From the NCBI GenBank assembly GCA_026397895.1, contig JAPLTZ010000175.1, positions 1 to 6,955 of the forward strand: a stretch of DNA of 6,955 nucleotides, written 5' to 3'. The position numbers were made by a program, and so were the translations under genes. This stretch comes from Verrucomicrobiota bacterium (GTDB lineage Bacteria; Verrucomicrobiota; Verrucomicrobiia; Limisphaerales; JAFMIX01). Numbering within the stretch: the first letter of the stretch is position 1; each line of letters starts with the position of its first letter. Below are positions 1 to 6,649 of the stretch, in pieces. The notes beneath the pieces were generated by a model. That model was not told the DNA's origin. It was given only the letters and a program-made list of their open reading frames with translations, and made no database searches.

Positions 1-105
1 CCCAAAGTGAAGGGCGACGGTCGGGGTGGCGGCGGGCGGGCGGCAAAGAAAGCCGCCGACAAGGCCGTGGACAAAGCCAACCAGACCGACGAAAACCTGA
101 TGTGA
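1..105 (+). CDS. C-terminal tail of an upstream gene (partial, product unknown)
   Basis: Frame 1 is open from the window edge to a TGA at 103-105 and encodes 34 residues. They are Gly/Lys/Ala-rich: a run of four glycines, then AAKKAADKAVDKANQ, ending in ENLM. The stop lies 22 nt before the next start on the same strand, so it probably belongs to the same operon. No domain can be recognised in so short a piece. It resembles the Lys/Ala-rich loops and linkers of the exported proteins downstream, so it may end another secreted enzyme such as a sulfatase, but that is a guess. Frame 3 is also open (stop at 108-110), but it gives an Arg-rich peptide with a less natural composition. Confidence 0.5.
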   Translation, partial: PKVKGDGRGGGGRAAKKAADKAVDKANQTDENLM

Positions 106-127
106 TTTAACGTCCCCAAAACAAACC

Positions 128-1657
128 ATGAAAAAAACCGCCCTGCTCCTCGCCGCGCTGCTGGCCTCGGCCGCCGCGCTTCACGCCACTGAACTTAAAT
201 TCGCCGCCGTCTTCACCGACCACGCGGTGCTGCAACGCGATGTCGCCGTGCCCGTCTGGGGCTGGGCCGACGCCGGCGCGGAAGTCAAAGTGGAATTCGC
301 CGGCCAGACGAAGACCGCCGCCGCCGACGCCAGCGGCAAGTGGGCGGTGAAGCTCGACCCGCTCAAGGTCAGCGCCGAGCCGCAGACGCTCAAGGTGACG
401 GCCACCGCGAGCAAGGCCACCGTCGAGTTGAAAGACATTCTTGTCGGCGAAGTCTGGCTGGGTTCGGGGCAATCGAACATGGCCTTGCTGGTGCTCGCGG
501 CGAAGAATTTCGAGCAGGAAAAAGCCGCCGCGAATCTGCCGCTCGTGCGGATGTTCAAGGAGGAATCCACCGCCGCCACCGCACCGCAGACCGACGGCAA
601 GGGTGAGTGGAAGGTCTGTTCGCCGGAAACGGTCGGCGGATTTTCCGCGACGCTGTTTTTCTTTGGCCGCGAAATTCACAAGACGCTCGGCGTGCCGGTG
701 GGCCTCATCAATTCCTCGGTCGGCGGCACGCCGATTGAATCATGGATTTCGCCGGAGGCGCAGCACGCTTCCGAGCCGTTGAAGCCGTTCTTTGCCGCTT
801 TGAGCGACGAGAAAAAGAAGGAGGAGTCGTCGGCGGCGGACGCGAAGCCAAGATACGAACGCGCCCTGGCCAATTGGGCGGCGGCGACGAAGAAGGCCAA
901 GGCGGAAAACAAACCCGCTCCCCGCAAGCCGCGCGATCCGGTGGCGACCGCCGCGAAGAAGGGCGATGTGGGCGGGCTGTTCAACGGCAAGATCGCGCCG
1001 CTCATCCCCTACGCCATCCGGGGCGCGATCTGGTATCAGGGCGAGGCGAACACCAAAGGGTTCAAGGCGCCGTTTTATCAGCATCAGTTGCCGCTGCTGG
1101 TGACCGACTGGCGCACGCGCTGGGGTTATGAATTTCCGTTTGCGTGGGCGCAGTTGCCGAACTTCAGCGGCGAGAACGATCAGCCGACCGTGCGCGAGGC
1201 GATGCTCAAGACACTCGCGCTGCCGAAGACCGGCATGGGCATCAACATTGACATCGGCGAGGAGAAAAACATCCATCCGAAGAACAAGCAGGAGGTCGGC
1301 CGCCGCCTCTCGCTCTGGGCGCTCGGCACGGTCTATGGCCAGAAAGTCCCGGCCACGTCCGGCCCGCTGCCGGCGGGCAGCAAGGTCAACGGCGGCGAAG
1401 TGGAATTGAGCTTCACCCACACCGACGGCGGCCTCGTCGCAAAGGATGGCAACCTGAAAGGCTTCGTCGTCGCCGGCGCGGACAAGGCGTGGAAGCCCGC
1501 CACGGCGCGCATCGCGGGCGACAAGGTCATCGTCTCCAGCGCGGAGGTGAAGTCGCCCGTCGCCGTCCGCTATGCCTGGGAAAATTGGCCGACGTGCAAT
1601 CTCTACAACGGGGCGGGCCTGCCGGCCTCGCCGTTCCGCACGGATGATTGGAAGTGA
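128..1657 (+). CDS. Sialate O-acetylesterase-like SGNH esterase (DUF303 type), exported
   Basis: This 509-residue protein starts with a signal peptide (about residues 1-20, ending ALHA). A beta-rich N-terminal region follows (FTDHAVLQRD, PVWGWADAG), then the esterase core. Family landmarks: GSGQSNM with nucleophile Ser116; SSVGGTPIESW at 196-206 (oxyanion region); WYQGEAN at 302-308; and NIHPKNKQEVGRR at 381-393 with catalytic His383. The end, YAWENWPTCNLYN plus PFRTDDW, is typical of full-length members. Family enzymes remove O-acetyl groups from sugars; sialic acid is the classical substrate, but many PVC-bacterial members probably act on other acetylated glycans, so the exact substrate is open. 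A Lys/Ala-rich insertion sits at about 225-280, just before the core resumes at GGLFNGKIAPL. ATG 128 directly begins the signal peptide; there is no clear Shine-Dalgarno. The first sulfatase follows after 7 nt. Confidence 0.93.
   Translation: MKKTALLLAALLASAAALHATELKFAAVFTDHAVLQRDVAVPVWGWADAGAEVKVEFAGQTKTAAADASGKWAVKLDPLKVSAEPQTLKVTATASKATVELKDILVGEVWLGSGQSNMALLVLAAKNFEQEKAAANLPLVRMFKEESTAATAPQTDGKGEWKVCSPETVGGFSATLFFFGREIHKTLGVPVGLINSSVGGTPIESWISPEAQHASEPLKPFFAALSDEKKKEESSAADAKPRYERALANWAAATKKAKAENKPAPRKPRDPVATAAKKGDVGGLFNGKIAPLIPYAIRGAIWYQGEANTKGFKAPFYQHQLPLLVTDWRTRWGYEFPFAWAQLPNFSGENDQPTVREAMLKTLALPKTGMGINIDIGEEKNIHPKNKQEVGRRLSLWALGTVYGQKVPATSGPLPAGSKVNGGEVELSFTHTDGGLVAKDGNLKGFVVAGADKAWKPATARIAGDKVIVSSAEVKSPVAVRYAWENWPTCNLYNGAGLPASPFRTDDWK
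1650..1654 (+). promoter_or_regulatory. Weak Shine-Dalgarno-like GGAAG for the first sulfatase
   Basis: GGAAG overlaps the last codons of the esterase gene and lies 10 nt upstream of ATG 1665. It is a partial match to the anti-SD complement. It supports 1665 over the upstream in-frame ATG at 1572, and suggests translation coupled to the esterase. Other genes in the window show no comparable site. Confidence 0.3.
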
Positions 1658-1664
1658 GTTCACC

Positions 1665-3104
1665 ATGAGAAAATTAATTTCGGTGCTCGTCGCCGGCGTT
1701 TGCGCGGCGTCCACTCTGGCCGCCGACAAACGGCCCAACGTCATTTTCATCTGCACCGACCAGCAGCACGCGGGGATGTTGAGTTGCGCCGGCAATCCGT
1801 GGCTGAAGACGCCCGCGCTGGACAGCCTCGCGGCAAACGGCGCGCGGTTCGAGCGGGCGTATTCGGTGAACCCGGTCTGCGTGCCGTCGCGCACGGGCAT
1901 GATCACGGGCTACACGCCGAGCCGGTTCAAGCTGCAGCACAACGGCGAACTGGACACGACGCGCATCCCGGCGGAGGTGCAGCAGCAGACGATGGGCTGG
2001 CTGTTCCGCAACGCCGGTTACGAGACGGCCTACGGCGGCAAGACGCACGTGCCGGGCAAGATTCTGGATTACGGTTTCGACGCGATGCTGACCGGCGACC
2101 CGCGCGGCGGACTGGCGGACGAGTGCGCGGCGTTCATCAAGAAGCCGCACGCCAAACCGTTCCTGCTGTTTGCGTCGTTCATCAACCCGCACGACATCTG
2201 CTACATGGCCAGCAACGATTTCGCGCAGTCCAAAGCCGCAGACAAGCCGATGAAAAAAGGCAAGGCGGCGAAGCCCGAAAACGAAGCGTCGCGGTATCTG
2301 GCCAAGGCGATGCAGCGTCCGCCGGGAGTTTCGGAAGCGGAATTTTTCGCCAAGTATTGCCCGCCCGTGCCGGCCAATCTGGAGCCGCAGGTTGGCGCGC
2401 CCGAGGCGATTCAGAAATCCATTTCGCCCGGCGAGGGGGAAAGTTTCCGGCAGCATGCGTTCGACTCGTGGGACGTGCAGAAGTGGCGGCTGCACCGCTG
2501 GGCTTATTGCCGGCTGACGGAACAGGCGGACGGCGAAATCGGCCGGGTCTTGCAGGCGCTGCGCGCGGCCGGGCTGGAGGAGAACACCGTCATCGTTTTC
2601 TCCAGCGACCACGGCGACATGGACGGCTCGCACCGGCTGGAACACAAATCCACGTTCTATGAGGAGGCGGCGCGCGTGCCGTTCATCGTCAGCTACAAGG
2701 GCGTCACCAAGCCGGGGCTGGTGGACACGAATCATCTGGTTTCGAGCGGCATGGATTTGATTCCGACGATGTGCGATTTCGCCGGCATCAAGCCGCCGGC
2801 GGCGTTGCTGGGCCGCAGCGTGCGGGCGCTGGCGGAAGGGCGGGGCGCGCCCGAATGGCGGCCGTATGTGGCTTCGGAGACGCATTACGGGCGGATGATC
2901 CGCTCCGGGCATTACAAGTATTGCGTCTACGAAACCGGCAAGCAGCGTGAGCAGCTCGTGGATTTGGAAAAAGACCCCGGCGAAATGAAAAACCTGGCCG
3001 CCGACCCCGCCTATGCCGACGTGTTGAAGCAACACCGGCAGTTCATGCGCGAATGGGTCGAGGCCAACCACGACACCATCGCCGCCGCGTATCTGGTCAA
3101 ATAA
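1665..3104 (+). CDS. Formylglycine-dependent sulfatase (PF00884 type, CVPSR motif), exported
   Basis: This 479-residue protein hydrolyses a sulfate ester, presumably on a glycan outside the cytoplasm. ATG 1665 is chosen because a signal peptide starts exactly there (MRKLISVLVAGVCAASTLAA); the frame stays open upstream to 1572, but that part only shadows the esterase gene. Active-site elements appear in order: TDQQ with Asp32 (metal); CVPSR with Cys72, the residue converted to formylglycine (codon 1878-1880); GKTH at 125-128; NPHD with His176; SDHGDMDGSH with Asp315 and His316 (metal); and Lys328 in EHKSTFYEE. DQQ replaces the DD of arylsulfatases, and the DHGDMxGxH block matches the IdoA-2-sulfatase/choline-sulfatase side of the superfamily, so this is not an AtsA-like arylsulfatase. 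A Lys-rich insertion lies at about 189-208. The substrate is not identifiable. The gene looks intact, and the next gene starts 8 nt after its stop. Confidence 0.92.
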   Translation: MRKLISVLVAGVCAASTLAADKRPNVIFICTDQQHAGMLSCAGNPWLKTPALDSLAANGARFERAYSVNPVCVPSRTGMITGYTPSRFKLQHNGELDTTRIPAEVQQQTMGWLFRNAGYETAYGGKTHVPGKILDYGFDAMLTGDPRGGLADECAAFIKKPHAKPFLLFASFINPHDICYMASNDFAQSKAADKPMKKGKAAKPENEASRYLAKAMQRPPGVSEAEFFAKYCPPVPANLEPQVGAPEAIQKSISPGEGESFRQHAFDSWDVQKWRLHRWAYCRLTEQADGEIGRVLQALRAAGLEENTVIVFSSDHGDMDGSHRLEHKSTFYEEAARVPFIVSYKGVTKPGLVDTNHLVSSGMDLIPTMCDFAGIKPPAALLGRSVRALAEGRGAPEWRPYVASETHYGRMIRSGHYKYCVYETGKQREQLVDLEKDPGEMKNLAADPAYADVLKQHRQFMREWVEANHDTIAAAYLVK

Positions 3105-3112
3105 TTGCGCTG

Positions 3113-4513
3113 ATGAAAACCAAAATAATTCGCCGCTCGCTCGCGGCTTTGTTGCTGTGCCCGCCGTTGCTGGCACTGGCGGCTCCGGTGAAGCCCGACA
3201 TCATCTTCATTCTCGCCGACGACCTCGGCTATGCCGACGTGGGCTGGCACGGGAGCGACATCAAAACGCCGGTGCTGGATCAGCTCGCGGCGAGCGGTGC
3301 GAAGTTGGAGCATCTCTACGCCATGCCGGTCTGTTCGCCGGCACGGGCGGCGTTGATGACGGGGCGGTATCCCATCCGCACCGGATTGCAGATGAACATC
3401 ATCCGGCCCACGTCCAAGTATGGGCTGCCGCTGGAAGAGCGGTTGCTGCCGCAGGCGTTGCGCGAGGCCGGTTACACGACGGTCATGTGCGGCAAATGGC
3501 ATCTCGGCTCGTTTGAGAAGGCATATTGGCCGAACCAGCGCGGCTTCGACCATTGGTATGGATTTCTGGAGGGCAGCGAAGATTATTTCACGCACAAGCT
3601 GCACGGCAAAGGCGATAAGTTGGACTGGTATCGCAATGGCGAACTGCTCCCCCACGACGAAGGCTACTCGACGCACCTGCTTGCCCGCGAAGCCGTCGGC
3701 CTCATCCGGCAACAACCCAAGGACAAGCCGCTGTTCCTCTATGTGCCGTTCAATGCCGTGCACGGGCCGTTGGAATGTCCCGCCGCATACACGAATGCGA
3801 TTACCAAGATGACCGGCCAGCGCCAAGTCTTGGCCGGCGTGGCGGCGGCGATGGACGAAGATTGTGGGAAAATTCTCGCCGCGCTGGACGAAACTGGCCG
3901 GCGCAAGAACGCGGTCATTGTCTTTTGCAGCGACAACGGCGGCATTCCGCCGGGAAAAAATCTGCCGTTGCGCGCATTCAAAAGCTCGATCTACGAGGGC
4001 GGCATCCGCTCGGTGGGCTTTGCCGTGTGGGACGGACACATCAAGCCCGGCTTGGTCATCAACGAGCCGATGCACTTGGTGGACTGGTTTCCGACGCTGG
4101 TGAAAATCGCCGGCGGCTCGCTGGAGCAAAAGCTGCCGCTCGACGGCCTGGACATTTTGCCGACGATTGCGGAGGGCAAGCCGTCGCCGCACGCTGAGTT
4201 GCTGCTCAACGCCACGCCCAAGGAAGGCGCGATTCGCATGGGCGACTTCAAGCTCGTCGTCAACGGCTCGGACGCCGTGGGGGAGAATGTTGACCCCGAA
4301 ACCGGCGAGCGCAAAAAGAGCAAGCAGGAGAACAAGGCCGCGCGTGTTCGCGGGCAGCGGCAGGAGGACAAGCTGGAACTGTTCAACCTGCGCGAGGACC
4401 CGTCCGAATCCAAAGACCTCGCCGTGCAGATGCCGGAAAAGGTGAAGGCGATGCGCGCCCGTTACGACGAATACTACAAGGCGGCGGCGAAACCTTTGAA
4501 TCTGGTGCGCTAA
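3113..4513 (+). CDS. Arylsulfatase B-like sulfatase (CSPAR motif), exported
   Basis: This 466-residue protein starts with a Sec signal peptide (MKTKIIRRSLAALLLC, cleavage near ALA/AP at about 23), which fixes the start at ATG 3113; the 20-codon upstream extension only shadows the preceding gene. Motifs in order: ADDLGY with metal ligands Asp36-Asp37; CSPAR with formylglycine Cys74 (codon 3332-3334); TGRYPIRTGLQ; GKWHLG with Lys128 and His130; LEGSEDYFTHK; His217 in NAVHGPL; SDNGG with Asp274-Asn275; and Lys290 in PLRAFKSSIYEGGIR. The GRYPIRTGLQ, GSEDY and WPLR-x-x-K...EGG pattern recalls human arylsulfatase B, which removes 4-sulfate from N-acetylgalactosamine, but a bacterial homologue may use another sulfated sugar. 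A charged Lys-rich segment lies at about 398-419 in the C-terminal subdomain. No clear Shine-Dalgarno is visible. The gene is complete and intact. Confidence 0.92.
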   Translation: MKTKIIRRSLAALLLCPPLLALAAPVKPDIIFILADDLGYADVGWHGSDIKTPVLDQLAASGAKLEHLYAMPVCSPARAALMTGRYPIRTGLQMNIIRPTSKYGLPLEERLLPQALREAGYTTVMCGKWHLGSFEKAYWPNQRGFDHWYGFLEGSEDYFTHKLHGKGDKLDWYRNGELLPHDEGYSTHLLAREAVGLIRQQPKDKPLFLYVPFNAVHGPLECPAAYTNAITKMTGQRQVLAGVAAAMDEDCGKILAALDETGRRKNAVIVFCSDNGGIPPGKNLPLRAFKSSIYEGGIRSVGFAVWDGHIKPGLVINEPMHLVDWFPTLVKIAGGSLEQKLPLDGLDILPTIAEGKPSPHAELLLNATPKEGAIRMGDFKLVVNGSDAVGENVDPETGERKKSKQENKAARVRGQRQEDKLELFNLREDPSESKDLAVQMPEKVKAMRARYDEYYKAAAKPLNLVR

Positions 4514-4553
4514 TCGTTTCCCGATAAGCTTCCAACCCGAACCCACCCGCCAA

Positions 4554-4802
4554 ATGAAAAACTGTTTTCCGAAACTTCTGTCCGCCGTCCTGATTTTGAC
4601 GATTGCGAACATCGCCCATCTCGGCGCCGCCGATGCGCCCGCCAAAAAGCCCAACATCCTGGTCATCCTCACCGACGACCTCGGCTTTTCCGACATCGGC
4701 TGCTACGGCTCGGAGATTGCCACCCCGAATCTCGACCGGCTGGCGGCGGGTGGGTTGCGGTTCACGCAGTTCTACAACACGGCGGCCATTCCTCGCGCGT
4801 GA
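4554..4802 (+). CDS. N-terminal fragment of a disrupted sulfatase
   Basis: These 82 codons hold the 5' end of a third sulfatase: a signal peptide (about residues 1-26, MKNCFPKLLSAVLILTIANI then AHLGAA), KPNILVILTDDLG with metal ligands Asp41-Asp42, and ATPNLDRLAAGG leading to FYNTA. From DD to FYNTA it aligns without gaps (37 residues) to the preceding arylsulfatase B-like protein. The formylglycine motif should follow, but the frame instead runs AIPRA into TGA at 4800-4802. The rest continues in another frame from about 4793. The gap to the previous gene (4514-4553, 40 nt) shows no ribosome-binding site, promoter or terminator. On its own this fragment would be an exported peptide without an active site. 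It is best read as half of a pseudogene, or as the product of a sequence or assembly error. Confidence 0.8.
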   Translation: MKNCFPKLLSAVLILTIANIAHLGAADAPAKKPNILVILTDDLGFSDIGCYGSEIATPNLDRLAAGGLRFTQFYNTAAIPRA

Positions 4803-4864
4803 GTCTGCTCTCCGGTCGTTGGTGTTGGGAGGCGGGAAACACCAAGCTGACCAGCGCTGCGATC
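4785..4864 (+). other. Frameshift/deletion lesion at the sulfatase active-site cysteine
   Basis: Upstream, frame 0 reads FYNTA up to 4784. Downstream, frame 2 reads SRVSLLSGR from 4793. In the intact neighbour, the equivalent FYNTA and SRVSLLSGR positions are separated by VCSP (4 codons, 12 nt). Here there are only 8 nt, so about 4 nt net and the cysteine codon are lost. The stretch between LLSGR (ending 4819) and EVLAPAGY (from 4871) is also at least 11 residues shorter than in the neighbour, up to the shared GKWH motif. A second, in-frame loss is therefore possible, though subfamily length differences could also explain it. Confidence 0.7.
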
Positions 4865-6649
4865 ATCCCGGAAGTGCTCGCGCCCGCCGGATATTTTACG
4901 CTGATGGCCGGTAAGTGGCATCTGGACAAGCAGCCCACCGACTTCGGCTTCCAGCGTTACTTCGGCCATCTCTCCGGCGCGACGAGTTACTACTTGGGCA
5001 ACGACACCTTCCGACTGAACGGCCAGCCGTGGACGGTGCCGGAGAAAGGTTTTTACACCACCGTGGCGAACGTGGATTTTGCACTGAAATTTCTGGGCGA
5101 AGCGCGCGAAACAAAGAAGCCGTGGTTTCTCTACCTCGCCTTCAACGCGCCGCACGCGCCGCTTCAGCCGCTCGAAGCCGACTACAAAAAATATCTCGGC
5201 AAATACGACGCCGGCTGGGACGTGACGCGCGCCGCGCGCGTCGCCAAACAGAAGCAGCTTGGCATCATTGGCGCAGGCGTGGAGCCGAGTCCGCGGCCCG
5301 ACCACGTTCCGGCGTGGGATGCGCTCTCGCCGGAAATGCGCCAGTGGGAAGCCCGGCGCATGGCGGCCTACGCGGGCATGATTGACCGCGTGGATCAGGA
5401 ATTGGGCCGGCTCATCGCCGATCTGAAGGCCAAAGGCGAATTCGACAACACGCTCATCATTTTTCTTTCCGACAACGGCGCGTGTCCCTACGACCGCCGC
5501 TCCCAAGGCCGCGAACTCGAACCTTACAATCCCGAATCCGGCTGGAGCGACAGCACCGGCTGGGCGTGGGCGCGCAATACGCCCTTCCGCTACTACAAGC
5601 AGAACCAGTTCGAGGGCGGTATCGCCACGCCCGCCATCGTGCACTGGCCCGCCGGCCTGAAGACCAAGCCCGGCGCGCTGGTGGACTCGCCGGCGCATCT
5701 TGTGGACGTGCTGCCCACGCTGGCGGAAATCTGCGGCGCGACCATTCCCAAGAGTTACCCGGGCCGCGACCTTTCGCCGCTCGCGGGCATCTCGCTCGCG
5801 CCGATTCTCGCCGGCAAGAAAATCGAGAGCCGCCCGCCGATCCACCTGCTGTTCGCCAGCGACCGCGGCCTGCGCGACGGCGATTGGAAGCTGGTCAGTT
5901 TCCAGAGCGACCCGTGGGAGCTTTATAACCTCGCCCAGGATCGCACCGAGATTCACAACGTCGCCGCGCAGCATCCCGACATCGTTGCGCGCATGGCGAA
6001 GCAGTGGTTCGACATGGCGGAAAATGTTTTACACGCCCCGGCCAAGGAACGCGGGCCGGTCGCCGTCACCGCCGACGTGCCGCGTCGCCATGTGGAATGG
6101 ACGGATTACTCCTCCCTCGGCGCCAGCACCGCCCGGCATGATGCCATCAAAAGCGCGAACAAAAAAAACAAGGCCGCCCGCCGCAATGCCAAGGCCGAAG
6201 CCGCGCCCGCGCCGGTGGACAAGAAGCCCGCTGCCCACGCGCCTGCCGCCAGGGACATGCGGGAGCGCGCCGGAACAAAGCTCACGGTGGAAGGCGGTCA
6301 ACTGGTTCTCCAGAGCGAGACGGACGATGACGCGGCGAGCCTCGCCTTCGACGCCTTGCCGGGATTGCCCGCCGGGCCATACACGCTGGAGTTCCGCGAG
6401 CAAAGCCACGCCAGCGGCGACGGCAAAATCTTTTGGACGACCGACGCCAAAACCCAGTTGCCGAAAGGCAGCCAGCTTCCGTTCGCCGTGAAGCACGACG
6501 GCCAATGGCAGAGCGTGGCGGTGAAAATTCCCGAAGCCAAAGCCATCCACGGCCTGCGCCTCGACCCGTGTTCCGGCGCGGGCGAAGTGCGGATTGAAGG
6601 GTTGCAACTGAAGGATGCCGCCGGGAAAATTCTTAAGTCATGGCCTTGA
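4799..6649 (+). CDS. C-terminal part of a disrupted AtsA-like arylsulfatase with a beta-rich C-terminal domain
   Basis: This open frame (616 codons from GTG 4799, really a continuation of the fragment starting at 4554) carries most of a sulfatase. Visible are GKWHL at 38-42; GKYDAGWD at 134-141, a hallmark of AtsA-like arylsulfatases; NAPHAPL with His119; FLSDNGAC with Asp225-Asn226; Lys267 before FEGG; and the C-terminal subdomain with DGDWKLV and WELYNL at 360-378. Residues about 445-485 form a Lys/Ala/Pro-rich linker (A8 run at 6161-6168). Residues about 486-616 form a beta-rich accessory domain (FREQSHASGDGKIFW, HDGQW, LRLDPCSGAGEVRIEGLQL), similar from memory to C-terminal domains of other PVC-bacterial sulfatases and plausibly carbohydrate-binding. 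There is no CxPSR-type cysteine and no signal peptide, so translated from 4799 it could be neither exported nor catalytic. GTG 4799 overlaps the previous stop as GTGA. The codon content is otherwise intact over 1.8 kb, so the lesion is recent or artefactual. Confidence 0.85.
   Translation: MSLLSGRWCWEAGNTKLTSAAIIPEVLAPAGYFTLMAGKWHLDKQPTDFGFQRYFGHLSGATSYYLGNDTFRLNGQPWTVPEKGFYTTVANVDFALKFLGEARETKKPWFLYLAFNAPHAPLQPLEADYKKYLGKYDAGWDVTRAARVAKQKQLGIIGAGVEPSPRPDHVPAWDALSPEMRQWEARRMAAYAGMIDRVDQELGRLIADLKAKGEFDNTLIIFLSDNGACPYDRRSQGRELEPYNPESGWSDSTGWAWARNTPFRYYKQNQFEGGIATPAIVHWPAGLKTKPGALVDSPAHLVDVLPTLAEICGATIPKSYPGRDLSPLAGISLAPILAGKKIESRPPIHLLFASDRGLRDGDWKLVSFQSDPWELYNLAQDRTEIHNVAAQHPDIVARMAKQWFDMAENVLHAPAKERGPVAVTADVPRRHVEWTDYSSLGASTARHDAIKSANKKNKAARRNAKAEAAPAPVDKKPAAHAPAARDMRERAGTKLTVEGGQLVLQSETDDDAASLAFDALPGLPAGPYTLEFREQSHASGDGKIFWTTDAKTQLPKGSQLPFAVKHDGQWQSVAVKIPEAKAIHGLRLDPCSGAGEVRIEGLQLKDAAGKILKSWP

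Noticed and set aside
1572..1664. Upstream extension of the first sulfatase to an in-frame ATG at 1572
   Set aside because: The extra 31 residues are Arg-rich, overlap the conserved C-terminus of the esterase, and would bury the signal peptide that starts at 1665.
1665..1710. Possible lipoprotein signal with a Cys in the first sulfatase's signal peptide (AGVC), and ALLLC in the next one
   Set aside because: Residues before the Cys (Val and Leu at -1) do not fit a lipobox, and ordinary signal peptidase I sites (LAA, ALA) follow.
3053..3112. Upstream extension of the arylsulfatase B-like gene to ATG 3053
   Set aside because: It overlaps the end of the preceding sulfatase and would put 20 Arg/His-rich residues ahead of a normal signal peptide beginning at 3113.
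4514..4553. Promoter or terminator in the 40-nt gap before the third sulfatase
   Set aside because: I found no inverted repeat followed by a T-run and no convincing -35/-10 pair; the gap is short and on one strand with its neighbours.
3011..4696. Long antisense open frame of 561 codons; similar ones at 1674-3176, 4772-5974 and 740-1906 on the minus strand
   Set aside because: They lie opposite genes with clear family motifs, run across gene boundaries, are Arg/Pro/Leu-rich without recognisable motifs or signal peptides, and are expected from codon bias in GC-rich DNA.
4800..4820. Frame-0 reading after the TGA gives VCSP, resembling the CSPAR of the neighbouring sulfatase; possible stop readthrough or selenocysteine
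   Set aside because: The string continues VVGVG without the required Arg, hits another stop at 4848-4850, and the same bases in frame 2 read SLLSGR, the expected family sequence. VCSP here is a chance overlap.
4785..4864. Gene conversion from a neighbouring sulfatase as the cause of the lesion
   Set aside because: The bases in the lesion do not match the equivalent segments of the other sulfatases in this window, so no donor is visible.
6163..6169. A AAA AAC heptamer in frame within the A8 run, resembling a -1 frameshift slippery site
   Set aside because: It falls in a Lys-rich linker where AAA/AAC codons are expected. I see no obvious downstream hairpin, and the -1 product would just replace the C-terminal domain with a non-conserved tail.
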